Origin: Cutibacterium modestum | GTDB lineage: Bacteria > Actinomycetota > Actinomycetes > Propionibacteriales > Propionibacteriaceae | Length of the DNA stretch: 64,000 bases | Reading direction: 5' to 3' | NCBI RefSeq assembly: GCF_008326345.1 | Contig: NZ_BJEN01000002.1 | Location: forward strand, 310,001-374,000 | Program-made: the position numbers and the translations under genes | Notes under the pieces: model-generated | The model's input: only the letters and a program-made list of their open reading frames with translations | Database searches by the model: none | What the model was told of the DNA's origin: nothing | Shown: positions 1 through 8,931 of the stretch, one piece after another | Layout of the letters: each line of letters begins with the position of its first letter | Numbering within the stretch: the first letter of the stretch is position 1

Positions 1-1060
1 CCATGAGACCCGTGACCCCGAGTTCCTCGCCTATGGACGTAGCAATGAAGTCACTCCACGCCAGCGGAACCATACCGGGACGCCCCAACCCCCAGCCACG
101 CCCGGCTAGCCCTCCCCAGGCGAGCCCGAATTGTGCCTGGATGATCTGGTAGTTCTGGCCGTAATTGGTGAAGGGATGTAGCCATGAGTCGAAGCGAATT
201 CGTACGTGGCCGAAGAAGGCATAGGCCAGAACAGCCCCGCCGAAGAAGCTCACCGCTCCCAGAATGGCCCATCCAACTCGCTCGGTGGTGATGTAGAGCA
301 TCACGACGAACATGCCGTAGAACAGCATTCCAGTGCCCAGGTCGTTTTGGTAGACGATGACGAGCATCGTCGCTACCCACATGACGGCAATCGGCCCAAG
401 GTCGCGGGCTCTCGGCAGAGTAATTCCGACGATCTTGTGCCCGGCGCGGGACAGGACGTCACGATTATCGACGAGGTAGCCAGCAAATGCGATAGCTAGC
501 ACGACCTTGGAAACCTCGGCTGGTTGGAAGGTATAGGAACTAACGTGGATCCATACCCGTGATCCCAATTTCTCCATGCCCAGGCCTGGTACCAGGGGTA
601 ACATGAGGAAAGCGAGACCAATGATGAACAACACGTACGGGTATCGCTGCAAGTTGCGATGGTCACGCAGGATGAGCAACGTCGCCACGAAGAGGATAAT
701 GCCCATGGCCGTCCACAAAGCCTGGGTTTCCATGCGGTGATGGTGCGGGTTAGGGATGTAGTCGATGCGATGAATCATCGCTAGCCCGAGCCCATTGAGA
801 GCGAAGACGATGGGCAGGACTACCGGGTCGGCATAGGGGATGACAATCCTCACGAAGATGTGCGCGATGACTGCAACTGCTAACCACACACCACCGACGA
901 TCGTCCAGGTAACTGGCAGAACGTGGTTGATGTTGAGTTCGGTGAGAACCCAACCGCCAAAGCCGATAGACCAGGCGATAAGGAGCATGAAGAGTTCTGT
1001 CCAGCGCCTCTTGGCCTGGACGACGACGGTGCCATCATCAAATTCCTGTCCGATGCTCAT
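1..1060 (-). CDS. ftsW: FtsW/RodA/SpoVE family lipid II polymerase/flippase-type protein, partial at C-terminus
   Basis: Reading the minus strand from the ATG at 1060 gives an uninterrupted polytopic membrane protein that runs off the left edge, so only about 353 N-terminal residues are present. The SEDS-family core is clear: the stretch GSRVWIHV...FQPAEVSKVVLAIAFAGYL, then YQNDLGTGMLF and the loop with NYGQNYQIIQAQFGLAWGG and EELGVTG. SEDS proteins polymerise peptidoglycan glycan strands with a cognate class B PBP. The start overlaps the PP2C stop as ATGA, indicating translational coupling. In Actinobacteria this gene lies between pstP and a PBP gene, which should follow outside the window. 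Whether it is the FtsW or the RodA paralogue cannot be decided from sequence; position in the fha-pstP operon favours the RodA-like copy. Confidence 0.9.
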   Translation of the reverse strand, partial: MSIGQEFDDGTVVVQAKRRWTELFMLLIAWSIGFGGWVLTELNINHVLPVTWTIVGGVWLAVAVIAHIFVRIVIPYADPVVLPIVFALNGLGLAMIHRIDYIPNPHHHRMETQALWTAMGIILFVATLLILRDHRNLQRYPYVLFIIGLAFLMLPLVPGLGMEKLGSRVWIHVSSYTFQPAEVSKVVLAIAFAGYLVDNRDVLSRAGHKIVGITLPRARDLGPIAVMWVATMLVIVYQNDLGTGMLFYGMFVVMLYITTERVGWAILGAVSFFGGAVLAYAFFGHVRIRFDSWLHPFTNYGQNYQIIQAQFGLAWGGLAGRGWGLGRPGMVPLAWSDFIATSIGEELGVTGLM

Positions 1061-2544
1061 TGGCAATCCCCTGAGTTGACGGCCGGGAGGTCGACCTCAT
1101 GATCTGATGCGCTTGGCGAGGGCATCGCGGAAGTCGGCGTCGGTATAGCCGGCGTTGGTACAGCAGACGGCTGGGTCGTGCGATAAGCGCTCGCAGCGGG
1201 CCCGTTGGCAGAAGGCCGGGGTACCGGGGGGGCCGTTGAGGGTTTAGCAGGAGTCGGCGCAGCGGTAGCCGCTTCCCTAATCGCCTTGCACTGCTGGGCC
1301 CCAGTATGCAGCTCAGCAACCGTGGCATGGGCTGAATCCATAGAAGAGACCCGTATGTTTCCCGAGACGCGGTCTCGGTAGTAGCGGGGAAGATCAGCAG
1401 TCTTGATGTTGGTTTTCTCGGCAACGTGGGATAGCCGGATCCAGGCTAGGTTGTCGGGTGACCCCTGGTAGATGGCTACTGTGTCGTCGTAGGTACCGAC
1501 GTAGTACTGCGTGTTGAGGTAGGCGCGAGTGCCGAAGACACCTCCGGCCACCACAGCGACGAGGGCCAGGATGACGACGGGCCACAACCAATGGCGGCGG
1601 TGACGGTGCGTGGAGTCAACCGGGGCATAACGCATCGACTCTTCGGCCTCGGAATCAAACAACACGGTTGACTTGCCGTCGTTCTTCGGCGCGGATGGAG
1701 GTTGATCGAGGGGCAACGGGGCGGTGGCCTCATGCTCGGGTACCTTGCGAGTCGTGGCTGCGCCAATGATGTGCGGTTCGGAAGCGTCCAGGGTGGGGTC
1801 AGCCTCGACGACCTCGGCAACAACGATGGTGATGTTGTCAGTCCCGCCGCCAGCGTGGGCATCTGTTGTGAGCAGATCGACGACGTCTTCGAGATTGGTG
1901 GTGCTGAGGTGCTCGGCGATCGTGTCGTCATTGACGAGACCGCATAGCCCGTCGGAGCAGAAGAGGATGCGGTCGCCCAGCCGAAGATCCACGATTTGGG
2001 TGTCCGGGATGTGCTGAGGTTGACCATTGAGCACCTTGAGCAGGAGGGAGCGGTGCGGGTGCACAGCGGCCTCCTCAGGGGTAATCCGCCCATCGTCAAT
2101 GAGGGACTGCACCCATGAGTGGTCATGGGTCATCCGCTTCATCCGGCCTTGACGCAGCAAGTAACCACGGGAGTCACCGATGTGAACGATGCCGAGTTGA
2201 GTGCCAGAGAACATCGCGCCGCAGAAGGTCGTTCCCATTCCCTCAAGGGAGGAATCCCACGCGACGAGGTCGGCCAGCTCGTCATTGGCGTCGGCTACCG
2301 CACCAGACAACACGGTGAGCATCTCCTCACCTTGAGGGCAGGCGGGGGAGTCTTTGCCGTAGAACCTTCGGTCGGCCTTAGCGACGTGACGCACCGCGAC
2401 GGTCGAGGCAAGGTCACCTGCGGCTGCGCCTCCCATGCCGTCAGCGACGACGAGCATCCTTGGGGAAACGTATCCCGAGTCCTGATTGTTGCGTCGGACC
2501 AGACCGATTTCGGAATGGCATCGAATATCGAGAGAGAAGACCAT
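1057..2544 (-). CDS. pstP: PP2C-type Ser/Thr protein phosphatase with one transmembrane helix
   Basis: 495 residues. Residues 1-240 are a PP2C catalytic domain with the metal-binding motifs VADGMGG, IGDSRGYL, SDGL and GGTDN. A basic linker and a single transmembrane helix near residues 310-335 (WPVVILALVAVVAGGVFG) follow, then an extracytoplasmic part ending in a Pro/Ser/Thr-rich tail. This is the PstP architecture: dephosphorylation of the PknA/PknB kinases and of their substrates such as FhaA/FhaB and the divisome. It sits 3 bp downstream of fhaB and its stop overlaps the ftsW start, so the four genes form one operon. Family assignment is firm; substrates are inferred from mycobacterial homologues. 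Confidence 0.95.
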   Translation of the reverse strand: MVFSLDIRCHSEIGLVRRNNQDSGYVSPRMLVVADGMGGAAAGDLASTVAVRHVAKADRRFYGKDSPACPQGEEMLTVLSGAVADANDELADLVAWDSSLEGMGTTFCGAMFSGTQLGIVHIGDSRGYLLRQGRMKRMTHDHSWVQSLIDDGRITPEEAAVHPHRSLLLKVLNGQPQHIPDTQIVDLRLGDRILFCSDGLCGLVNDDTIAEHLSTTNLEDVVDLLTTDAHAGGGTDNITIVVAEVVEADPTLDASEPHIIGAATTRKVPEHEATAPLPLDQPPSAPKNDGKSTVLFDSEAEESMRYAPVDSTHRHRRHWLWPVVILALVAVVAGGVFGTRAYLNTQYYVGTYDDTVAIYQGSPDNLAWIRLSHVAEKTNIKTADLPRYYRDRVSGNIRVSSMDSAHATVAELHTGAQQCKAIREAATAAPTPAKPSTAPPVPRPSANGPAASAYRTTQPSAVPTPAIPTPTSAMPSPSASDHEVDLPAVNSGDCQ

Positions 2545-2547
2545 AGC

Positions 2548-3042
2548 TCACCGCCCGCCGGTGACAGTCATGGTGGTCCTGCCGATTCGCACCTCGTCCC
2601 CCACCGACAGGCGCGTCGGATCGTCGATGCGCTCACCGTTGACATGGGTGCCATTGGTCGAAGCCAGATCCTCAACGAACCATGCGCCGTCGATCCCTGA
2701 GCTGAATTCGGCGTGGTGGGAGGAGGCGTAGTCGTCGTCAATCGGTAGGGTGCAGTCGTTGCCGCGCCCTACCGTGACGCCGTTGGCCAGCGGAACATAC
2801 GTGCCAGCCCGACTCCCCGAGATGACCTGCAAGCCGGTTGGCGCCGGGGCCGGCTCACGACGACGAGCTTTGCGGCCTTTGCTGCGTCGTCCGGATTCCA
2901 CGACGGCCGCTCCAGTGTTGAGAGGAACCCGGTGACCGTAGATATCGGTACGAATGACATTGGTGGCAAGCAGGATGAAGCCCCACAGCACCGCCAGATA
3001 AGCAACACGTAATAGTATGACGAGAAATTCGCTCACGGTCAC
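2548..3042 (-). CDS. fhaB: FHA domain membrane protein FhaB/FipA
   Basis: 164 residues. An N-terminal transmembrane segment (residues 5-28, FLVILLRVAYLAVLWGFILL) is followed by a basic linker and a forkhead-associated domain at about residues 70-160 with the phosphothreonine-binding signature: GRGNDC, SSHHAEF and STNGTHVNG. FHA domains bind phosphothreonine on kinases and division proteins; mycobacterial FhaB/FipA links PknA phosphorylation to FtsZ/FtsQ. The start overlaps the fhaA stop by 4 bp and the gene ends 3 bp before pstP, so it is coupled to both. Confidence 0.92.
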   Translation of the reverse strand: MTVSEFLVILLRVAYLAVLWGFILLATNVIRTDIYGHRVPLNTGAAVVESGRRSKGRKARRREPAPAPTGLQVISGSRAGTYVPLANGVTVGRGNDCTLPIDDDYASSHHAEFSSGIDGAWFVEDLASTNGTHVNGERIDDPTRLSVGDEVRIGRTTMTVTGGR

Positions 3043-3728
3043 ATCCTCGTTGGCGAGTGAACCAGCATCCTCGTCGAGCCAATCTCGATACGTGACCCAT
3101 CGCCGAGCTCGGTGCTGGCGACCTTGACGCCATTGACTGTCACGCCATTAGTGGAGTTGAGGTCCTCAATGGACAAGCCGATGCCGTTGCCCTGGGGCCA
3201 GACGTTGATACGAGCGTGGAGACGAGAGATACCTGGATCGTTGATGCGGATGTCGGCGTCAGAACCACGGCCAATCGTCAGCCCTGGAGGGGTGAGGGGG
3301 TGGCGCACCCCGTTGACTTCCAGCACGAGTGGTGCACGCCGATCTGAGACGGCCTTCGCGTTGTTTTCCCCGGTCAAGACAGTGAACTTACCTACCGGAA
3401 GGGAATCGTCCAAGTCGTACCGAATGTGGATAGGCCCGTTGAACACGTAATGACGTTCACTGGCGTGGTCGCGTAGGGTCGGGATGATCTCGGCGTTAAG
3501 GGTCTTGGTATAAGGGACCAAACGCTCATAATCACGGCTCGACAGCCGGACGACGAAGTCATTCGGGACTAGTGACTTGTCGCGGGACAGGATTTGTGCC
3601 TCGGAGTCGAGCTCGCGCTGTAGCCGACCGGCGATCTCAACTGGTTCAACCTCGCCCCGGAAGGCGCGCGCGAAGACGCCACTGACGGCACCTCCGATCG
3701 ATTTCTCGACCTTGTCCAGGAATCCCAC
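3039..3728 (-). CDS. fhaA: FHA domain protein FhaA with N-terminal DUF3662 domain
   Basis: 229 residues from a GTG at 3728, chosen because a GGAAGGAGGAG ribosome site sits just upstream and the family begins MGFLDKVEKSIGG; longer in-frame starts lack this. Residues 1-120 form the DUF3662/FhaA_N domain and about residues 140-229 an FHA domain with GRGSDADIRI, SRLHARI and NSTNGVTVNG. FhaA is phosphorylated by PknB and binds the MviN pseudokinase domain, tuning peptidoglycan precursor export. The central low-complexity linker of some homologues is short here. It is the first gene of the fhaA-fhaB-pstP-ftsW operon; the 100 bp between 3729 and the next gene probably contains the promoter. Confidence 0.93.
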   Translation of the reverse strand: MGFLDKVEKSIGGAVSGVFARAFRGEVEPVEIAGRLQRELDSEAQILSRDKSLVPNDFVVRLSSRDYERLVPYTKTLNAEIIPTLRDHASERHYVFNGPIHIRYDLDDSLPVGKFTVLTGENNAKAVSDRRAPLVLEVNGVRHPLTPPGLTIGRGSDADIRINDPGISRLHARINVWPQGNGIGLSIEDLNSTNGVTVNGVKVASTELGDGSRIEIGSTRMLVHSPTRM

Positions 3729-3878
3729 CCGGCTCCTCCTTCCGGCTTCATGTCGGGTTGGGCACCCGTTTCGCACAGGTGACCACCATGCGAGTGTACC
3801 CAGAAGGTTGGACGACGCCCCGCGCAGACCGTGTTCCGCGTGGCGTGTGTGGTGGGGAGCGAATGTGTTTTAGACACG

Positions 3879-4826
3879 TCACGCACCGTTGCGAAGGGTC
3901 TCAGCGGCGGCTACGCCCAACATTGAACATGAGGTCGAGCCATGCATTGCCGGTCTTCGCGCTAGCGTGATCGGAAAGGACTTCAGCGACAGATTCCGTT
4001 GGATCCGGCGCAGCGGAGCGTCAGCCATGCCCTGGGCCAGCGCGCTAGACAATTCAGCGGTGGCGAGATAGCCGCACCGTGACAAAATGTCAGCTGCGGC
4101 GGGGGTATCGGCGTGAGCGACTGCGGGCAGACCGGCGCTAGCAGCGTCGAGAATTCGGGAGGCCTGATCCTCCTTGCGGGTTACGACGAGGGCCAGCTCG
4201 CTCTGATTCATGATTGTTTCCTCGGACCCAGCCGGGTAAATACCGACGTCGCGACGGGCCGCTACTGCCGAACGGGCCCTTGACTCGTCGTCAAGGCACA
4301 CTTCCAAGGACCAGCCAGGCACAACTTGGCAGGCGCGGTCGAAGGCGACGAGGACGTCAGCAAGCTGCTCATCGGTGTATGGGCCGAGCAGGACGATTCG
4401 TTTGGGACGGTCGCCAGGAGCCTTGTCAGGATCAGTCGCGAGCAGGACGACGACCGGGCGGTCTGACCGGTCAGCCCCCCGAAGGTCGACGACCTCGTCG
4501 AGACGACAGGGATCAGCCACGATAATTGCGGACTGGTGGTCGAGGCTTTCACCGAGTTCGTGGCGCGCATTCTCCTGACGGTGCCGCGACCATTTCGCCA
4601 GCACCTTGTGTGCCGGGGTAGCCATTGACGAGATGGGCTCCTCGGCTCCCACAAGTGGAAGCTGCGACACCTCGATTCCGCGCCGGGAGAACTCCTCAGT
4701 GAGATCGGCGACGAGGCGGTTAGGGCAGTCATCGCCTGCGGCGGTCACCATGACAATGCGGCGGAATCCGCGGGTGACGTGGGTTGCGCGATTGATGGTC
4801 TTGGCGAGACCGAGATCGAGGTGCAT
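3879..4826 (-). CDS. Glycosyltransferase-like protein with a frameshifted C-terminus
   Basis: A soluble protein with a Rossmann-like start (RRIVMVTAAGDD) and a C-terminal half recalling GT-B glycosyltransferases (ILLGPYTDEQLADVL-type segment, then SRILDAASAGLPAVAHADTPAAADIL). I chose the ATG at 4826, where the conserved-looking region begins. The last 35 residues of the open frame look unnatural. Shifting by one base at the GG of 3996-3997 (as if GGG) gives a better end, ESVAEVLSDHASAKTGNAWL and so on, stopping at 3901. The gene is therefore probably frameshifted at its C-terminus or carries a sequencing error. Substrate unknown; it is upstream of and co-directional with the fhaA operon. Confidence 0.6.
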   Translation of the reverse strand: MHLDLGLAKTINRATHVTRGFRRIVMVTAAGDDCPNRLVADLTEEFSRRGIEVSQLPLVGAEEPISSMATPAHKVLAKWSRHRQENARHELGESLDHQSAIIVADPCRLDEVVDLRGADRSDRPVVVLLATDPDKAPGDRPKRIVLLGPYTDEQLADVLVAFDRACQVVPGWSLEVCLDDESRARSAVAARRDVGIYPAGSEETIMNQSELALVVTRKEDQASRILDAASAGLPAVAHADTPAAADILSRCGYLATAELSSALAQGMADAPLRRIQRNLSLKSFPITLARRPAMHGSTSCSMLGVAAAETLRNGA

Positions 4827-5148
4827 GGTGCTTATTCTGCCGTGCGACGAGGGCTCATGGAGTCGACGCGAGTTCAAGATTTCTTGGAAGTTCATCCAAC
4901 CCGTCGACGTAGGGGTTTTCCGGCTGTGCTGGACCTGTATCGAGGGGCAATGATGGCAACTATCGTCGGGTTTATTAGGCTTTTGGCGAGTGATTTATTG
5001 TGTATTGCTCGAGGCGATGCAGACAGACGGCGGTTTTCCACTTGAAGGTTCCGATCTGGGTGCTCATCGGTATCGTGATAAATGACGACGTGCTCGGCGT
5101 GAGTAGTGCGTCGCGGGCGGGAATGTCTCGGGTCTCCACAACGCGGAG

Positions 5149-5235
5149 TTGCGTCACAACGGCGTTGGTGAAAGTGAAGTCCTCGTTGAACTGAAGACGG
5201 TACGCTGAGGCGGGCGGGGACTTGGGAGTCGTCAC
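5149..5235 (-). pseudogene. Remnant of the treY (malto-oligosyltrehalose synthase) N-terminus
   Basis: About 29 codons from a GTG at 5235 read VTTPKSPPASAYRLQFNEDF followed by TFTNAVVTQL. This resembles the N-terminus of TreY family GH13 enzymes, which start with a proline-rich leader, then S-T-Y-R-L-Q-L and D-F-T-F-A-D-A. The open frame continues to 4975 but no longer resembles the enzyme, and the several hundred residues of catalytic barrel are absent. I read it as a deletion scar of a trehalose synthesis gene. The rest of 4827-5308 shows no recognisable gene. Confidence 0.4.
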
Positions 5236-5308
5236 ATTATCCACTTAAAGGGGCTCTCAGATAAATTGGCGTGTTTTTGTGTTCCGAATCGGGAGGTCAG
5301 TTCGGCGG

Positions 5309-6271
5309 TCACGCGAGATGTTCGGAGGCCCACAACCAGGCGCGTAGGCGGCTTGCCCTCTCGCGTTGGAATTCGCGGAATTGCGGCATTCCAGCGGGGT
5401 CTGGCTTGCGGCACTCGCGTTCTGAAAGCCCTAATACGGCGACGAGAAGGTCAACGATGGGTTCGACGGCTGGTTCGCCATGGGTGGAGGGGGAGAACTC
5501 CGCCGCGACGCGCTTGACTAGGTTGTCGGCGCGATTCCACCGTGGGGCGTCAATCGGATCGGTGTGGATGATGTCAATGATGAGGCCAGCAGCGTCTACC
5601 CATGCCGGGCCGATCACGGCGTGGGACCAATCGACGAAGACAGCTCCGCTGGTTCGCAACAGTACGTTGTCGGATTGGACTGCGCCATGGATGACGGTGT
5701 CACCGGGGGCGTGGTGGGCGAGCCGTTCGACGCGTCCGGCGAGGTCGGGTAGGCGCTCGATAAGCCAGGGGTCGAGGTCAGCGGGGGGGTCGGCCATGAA
5801 CTGTTCCCACACTGATGGGGTGTTTTGTAGGCGTGCTGAGAATGACTCCCACGGTTCATGAAAACCAGCCGTCACCTCAGCTAAGCGGGACAGGCTCGCA
5901 AGGGTGGTGTCGATGTCGTCGTCAGACCAGGGAAGCTTGGGGTGAGACCACTCGATGTCCGAGGTGACCATGCCCACCCATCCATCGACGTCGATGCGAC
6001 CGAGTAGGCGTGGAGCGGGCGCAGTGTCGGGGAGGAAGGACAGCAAGGTGGTTTCGCGACGATTGAGGCCGGGGATGTCCTCGTTAATGGCGGGGTGGCC
6101 AACCTTGACGAACGCGTGGGAGCCGTCAGCGGTGACGACTCGCGATGCCACGCCAGGGGTGGTGCCGTGTGTCTGGACGGTATCGACGGAAACCGGGGAC
6201 CCTAGGATCTCGGCGACCCGATGGTGAACCGAATCAGGTAGCTGATCCCAGCGGACTCGTGACGGTTTCAT
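5309..6271 (-). CDS. Aminoglycoside phosphotransferase (APH) fold protein lacking the catalytic Asp
   Basis: 320 residues from the ATG at 6271, preceded by AAGGAGG with good spacing. An N-lobe with a candidate ATP-binding lysine (HAFVKVGHP) and a C-lobe resembling the APH/choline-kinase family are present. The Brenner catalytic loop, normally H-G-D-x-x-x-x-N, reads HGAVQSDN, so the base Asp is Ala; the metal-binding Asp of the DFG-equivalent is kept in VFVDWSHA. It may be a weak or non-catalytic kinase-like protein. Such proteins phosphorylate small molecules in varied pathways; no substrate can be assigned. Single gene, preceded by a non-coding stretch. Confidence 0.75.
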   Translation of the reverse strand: MKPSRVRWDQLPDSVHHRVAEILGSPVSVDTVQTHGTTPGVASRVVTADGSHAFVKVGHPAINEDIPGLNRRETTLLSFLPDTAPAPRLLGRIDVDGWVGMVTSDIEWSHPKLPWSDDDIDTTLASLSRLAEVTAGFHEPWESFSARLQNTPSVWEQFMADPPADLDPWLIERLPDLAGRVERLAHHAPGDTVIHGAVQSDNVLLRTSGAVFVDWSHAVIGPAWVDAAGLIIDIIHTDPIDAPRWNRADNLVKRVAAEFSPSTHGEPAVEPIVDLLVAVLGLSERECRKPDPAGMPQFREFQRERASRLRAWLWASEHLA

Positions 6272-6813
6272 GGACGCCTCCTTGTGACCCTGGCCCATAC
6301 GATAGTTCACGGCACGGTCATCGTGGCGGTACCTAGGTTCTAGGGGGAAGTGCAACACCTTCTAGCGTGTGAGTGTTCAAGTCATTACGTGGAGGGTTTT
6401 GCTTCCTTGGGTTGAGGGTACCGGCCTGCCGGTCCGGTCGATCGCCACCGGTAATGGCCCAGCATTCGCCTACCACATCTCTGCCTAGAGGCTCTCGGCA
6501 TCCCCAAGCTGACCTGGATAAGGTTTGTGTGGTGGAATAGGCGCGCAAATCGAGATTCACGTGTTGTTGTGATTAACGCCAGGTCCGAGTTCTCGACCTT
6601 GGCATAGGCCAAGGCTGAATTGGGCTGACGGCTTATCCGAAATTCCCCAATGTGCCGTCAGGATCCTTGAGTAGCGTCGTCGCAATTCTGCATATATTCC
6701 TGCCCAAAGTCAGGAATATATGGGATCACGATTTAGGCGGAGGAAAATATTCATGGTTGGTGTGGTGTAGAAATGCCCCATGTGCGACATTCTGTGGGTA
6801 GTTATTGTCAGCA
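6272..6813. other. Non-coding stretch of 540 bp
   Basis: No convincing gene. Open frames at 6333-6612 have low-quality composition and no recognisable motif. The only clear structure is the inverted repeat at 6691-6722, listed separately. The promoter of the APH-like gene should lie just right of 6271, and the end of the Rhs-linked membrane gene at 6814 is the right boundary. Confidence 0.5.
6691..6722. terminator. Perfect 12-bp inverted repeat with 8-nt loop
   Basis: Arms CATATATTCCTG (6691-6702) and CAGGAATATATG (6711-6722) are perfectly complementary around an 8-base spacer. It lies about 90 bp beyond the stop of the minus-strand gene ending at 6814. The stem is AT-rich and no T-tract follows in either direction, so it could be a transcript-end hairpin or a protein-binding palindrome. 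Confidence 0.4.
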
Positions 6814-8030
6814 TTATTTGACAAGTTCTAGAAATCGATCCACCCAGGCGTGTAGCTGTGGTATTTCATCAGGGTTGATGGTTGCGATCAGTTGATCATG
6901 GCCTGTCATGGCGTAATCTTCTACGTCGTAAAGTATGAGACAATCTACAGTAATGTGGTGTTTTTTGGCCAACTCGGAAGCCGGGGTGTCGGGGAAGTCG
7001 GTCCCTGTAAGGTATGGGCCTGTCCCAATGACGACGTGTGCTGGGTCCATGAGGAGTTCGTCCAAGGGTTCGAACTCATTACCGTCGAATACGACGCTGT
7101 CGCCATCGGCGGTGTCAAATCGAATCCTCAAAGTGTATCCATACTCGGTGTCGCGGAACAGGTGCCTAGCCTCAGCGCTAGTGGGCTGTGCACTGACGCG
7201 TACGTTCGACAGGTGAAGTGGCGGAAGTGATTGTGCAACTTGTGAAGCGCTGTTGAAGTCCAGGAGTCGGTTGTCGTCGTGCTCTGCGCGCGCTTGTTGT
7301 AAGGCACCATAAGATGGATCGTCCAACGAAGAGCCAGACGACGCTTGGTACATTGTAGGTGGTGCGATAAGGGTGTTGAGTTGTGCCGAGGCCTCAGGGT
7401 GGTTGTCGTAGAAATCGCGGTGCTCCATCCACACGGTTCCAGCGAGGATGTTGCGCCATTTCTGTGCTTCTTGCTCCCAGTTGGGGTCATCCGCACGGGC
7501 TTGCGGTAGATGTATCCGACGGTGGTGGAGTTCCTCTAATAGACGCAAGCAAAGCAAAGCGTAATCGAAGTAGTGGTAGTTAGCGGTGATCTTAGTTTTC
7601 CTGCCCGCAGTTTGAAGTTGTATGCATCCGCGTCGAAATGGGTGATCTCGTTGAAGCGGATTTCGCGGTGGCCGAGATGGCCAAACTGCGTCCATACCTT
7701 GTCTTGATCAACGCCAAATCTGTGCCACAGACAGCCCGCCAGACAGCTGTAAGATATGGCGAGCAGTATGATACTCATAAGCCAGCCTGTAAGGCTGCTT
7801 CTGAATCCGCCGGTGTTGCTGACGATAAACCAGAGAATAATCCCCGTCGCCATTGCCGCGAAGGGGAGCCATATTGGCGCATTGAGCGGTGCGTAGGAAA
7901 AAACGCGCGGCTGGGTCGGGTCCGGACTCATGGCTCGTAGTCGACGTTGCTTCCAGGAGTATGGACGCTTTACCAAGGGAGTCGGTGGATTCTCCATGTT
8001 CGGGGAAAGGTAGCGGGGTTTGACACTCAT
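6814..8030 (-). pseudogene. Two-helix membrane protein with PH-like cytosolic region, split by a frameshift (Rhs-associated)
   Basis: Two overlapping frames reconstruct one protein of about 405 residues. The N-terminal part starts at the ATG at 8030 (GAAGG upstream) and has a proline-rich leader, two transmembrane helices (PIWLPFAAMATGIILWFIVS and WLMSIILLAISYSCLAGCLW) and a beta-rich PH-like stretch. It then runs out of frame. The downstream frame continues with KITANYHYFDYALLCLRLLEELHHRR to a stop at 6814. The break maps to the A-run (T-run on the plus strand) at 7596-7599, four bases where five would restore one frame. Function unknown. Position after the Rhs gene and a second membrane gene suggests an immunity or accessory role. 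It is more AT-rich than the flanking housekeeping genes. Confidence 0.6.
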
Positions 8031-8111
8031 GACACGGCCTTCGTTTTCTGTGCGATGATATCGCGGCGTATGATATTCTTGGTGCATTACTGCGGTGGGG
8101 GCATATATGTG

Positions 8112-8150
8112 ATTCCGCCGGAGGGTATATCTTATACCCTCCGGCGGAAT
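8112..8150. terminator. Perfect 18-bp hairpin with 3-nt loop at the end of a membrane gene
   Basis: Left arm 8112-8129 (ATTCCGCCGGAGGGTATA) and right arm 8133-8150 are exact reverse complements around a 3-base loop. The stop codon of the minus-strand membrane gene at 8132 lies in the loop, so the last five codons form one arm. A strong hairpin here probably ends or protects the Rhs transcript; there is no long T-tract, so an mRNA-stabilising or attenuating role is equally possible. Confidence 0.55.
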
Positions 8151-8902
8151 AGCCTGTTGTTGATCATTCGACTTTCGTAGAACGAAGGAAACGCCGTAGC
8201 GTAGCCCCGAAGGCATGCAGTGATAAAGCTACCGCACGCTATCATCATGGTGGTCAAAGAGTTTTGAGAGTAAGAGTTTCCGGTAAATGGCAGTAGAATG
8301 AGAGGCCCGAAAATAAGAACGAGTATAAGAGGAAATTCGTGGTAGCGGAGTAGGCCAAGGATAAATCCGCAGGGTAGCCCTATCCACAGATCTCGGATAA
8401 TTTCGTGCCGAGAGACGCCCACGAACATAGGAAAAGCTATACCGAAAATCGCAATGACGACCAAAATACAGACATAGGATGGTATGAAGAATTTTTGAAT
8501 TTCCCATACTGAAATATTTTTACTTTTCCAGCATTGTCTCCCTAGCTTAGAGTTGCAGCGGCGTATTGTTCTCCGTGCAATGAAGTAATACCACGGTTGA
8601 ATTAACGCCCAGACTATGGTTAACCACAGTAGATCTGAAACTGGGCTACCCGATCTCACGAGAACCGCCCTGCCACAAAGTATATACATGATAATAATCT
8701 CGTAAGACCAGACTCCGGGAACGTAGAGCAAAACGGCGCCCAGTGCGAAATCTGCAAGTAAGATTATAACCCACGACTTTAGCCGTAACATGTCATTTTG
8801 GAACGCTGGTATGGCTAAGAGGGTGACAACAAGAATAGCGGTGTAGATGAGTGTGGTTCGAAGCCTATTTTTTTCGTTGAACCAAGTTAATTTTATATTC
8901 AC
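8132..8902 (-). CDS. Polytopic membrane protein downstream of an Rhs toxin (putative immunity protein)
   Basis: About 256 residues if started at the GTG at 8902, 29 bp past the Rhs stop, with GAAAG upstream; longer in-frame starts would overlap the Rhs C-terminus. At least six hydrophobic helices are visible, for example TTLIYTAILVVTLLAI and SYVCILVVIAIFGIAFPMFV. No family is recognised. Composition is clearly more AT-rich than the Rhs core, typical of exchanged toxin-immunity modules. In polymorphic toxin loci the gene directly after the toxin usually encodes immunity, and a membrane protein would fit a membrane-acting tip. The function is inference from position. Confidence 0.6.
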   Translation of the reverse strand: MNIKLTWFNEKNRLRTTLIYTAILVVTLLAIPAFQNDMLRLKSWVIILLADFALGAVLLYVPGVWSYEIIIMYILCGRAVLVRSGSPVSDLLWLTIVWALIQPWYYFIARRTIRRCNSKLGRQCWKSKNISVWEIQKFFIPSYVCILVVIAIFGIAFPMFVGVSRHEIIRDLWIGLPCGFILGLLRYHEFPLILVLIFGPLILLPFTGNSYSQNSLTTMMIACGSFITACLRGYATAFPSFYESRMINNRLFRRRV

Positions 8903-8931
8903 GCGAATTTGACTTTCGGGATAGTGGATTT

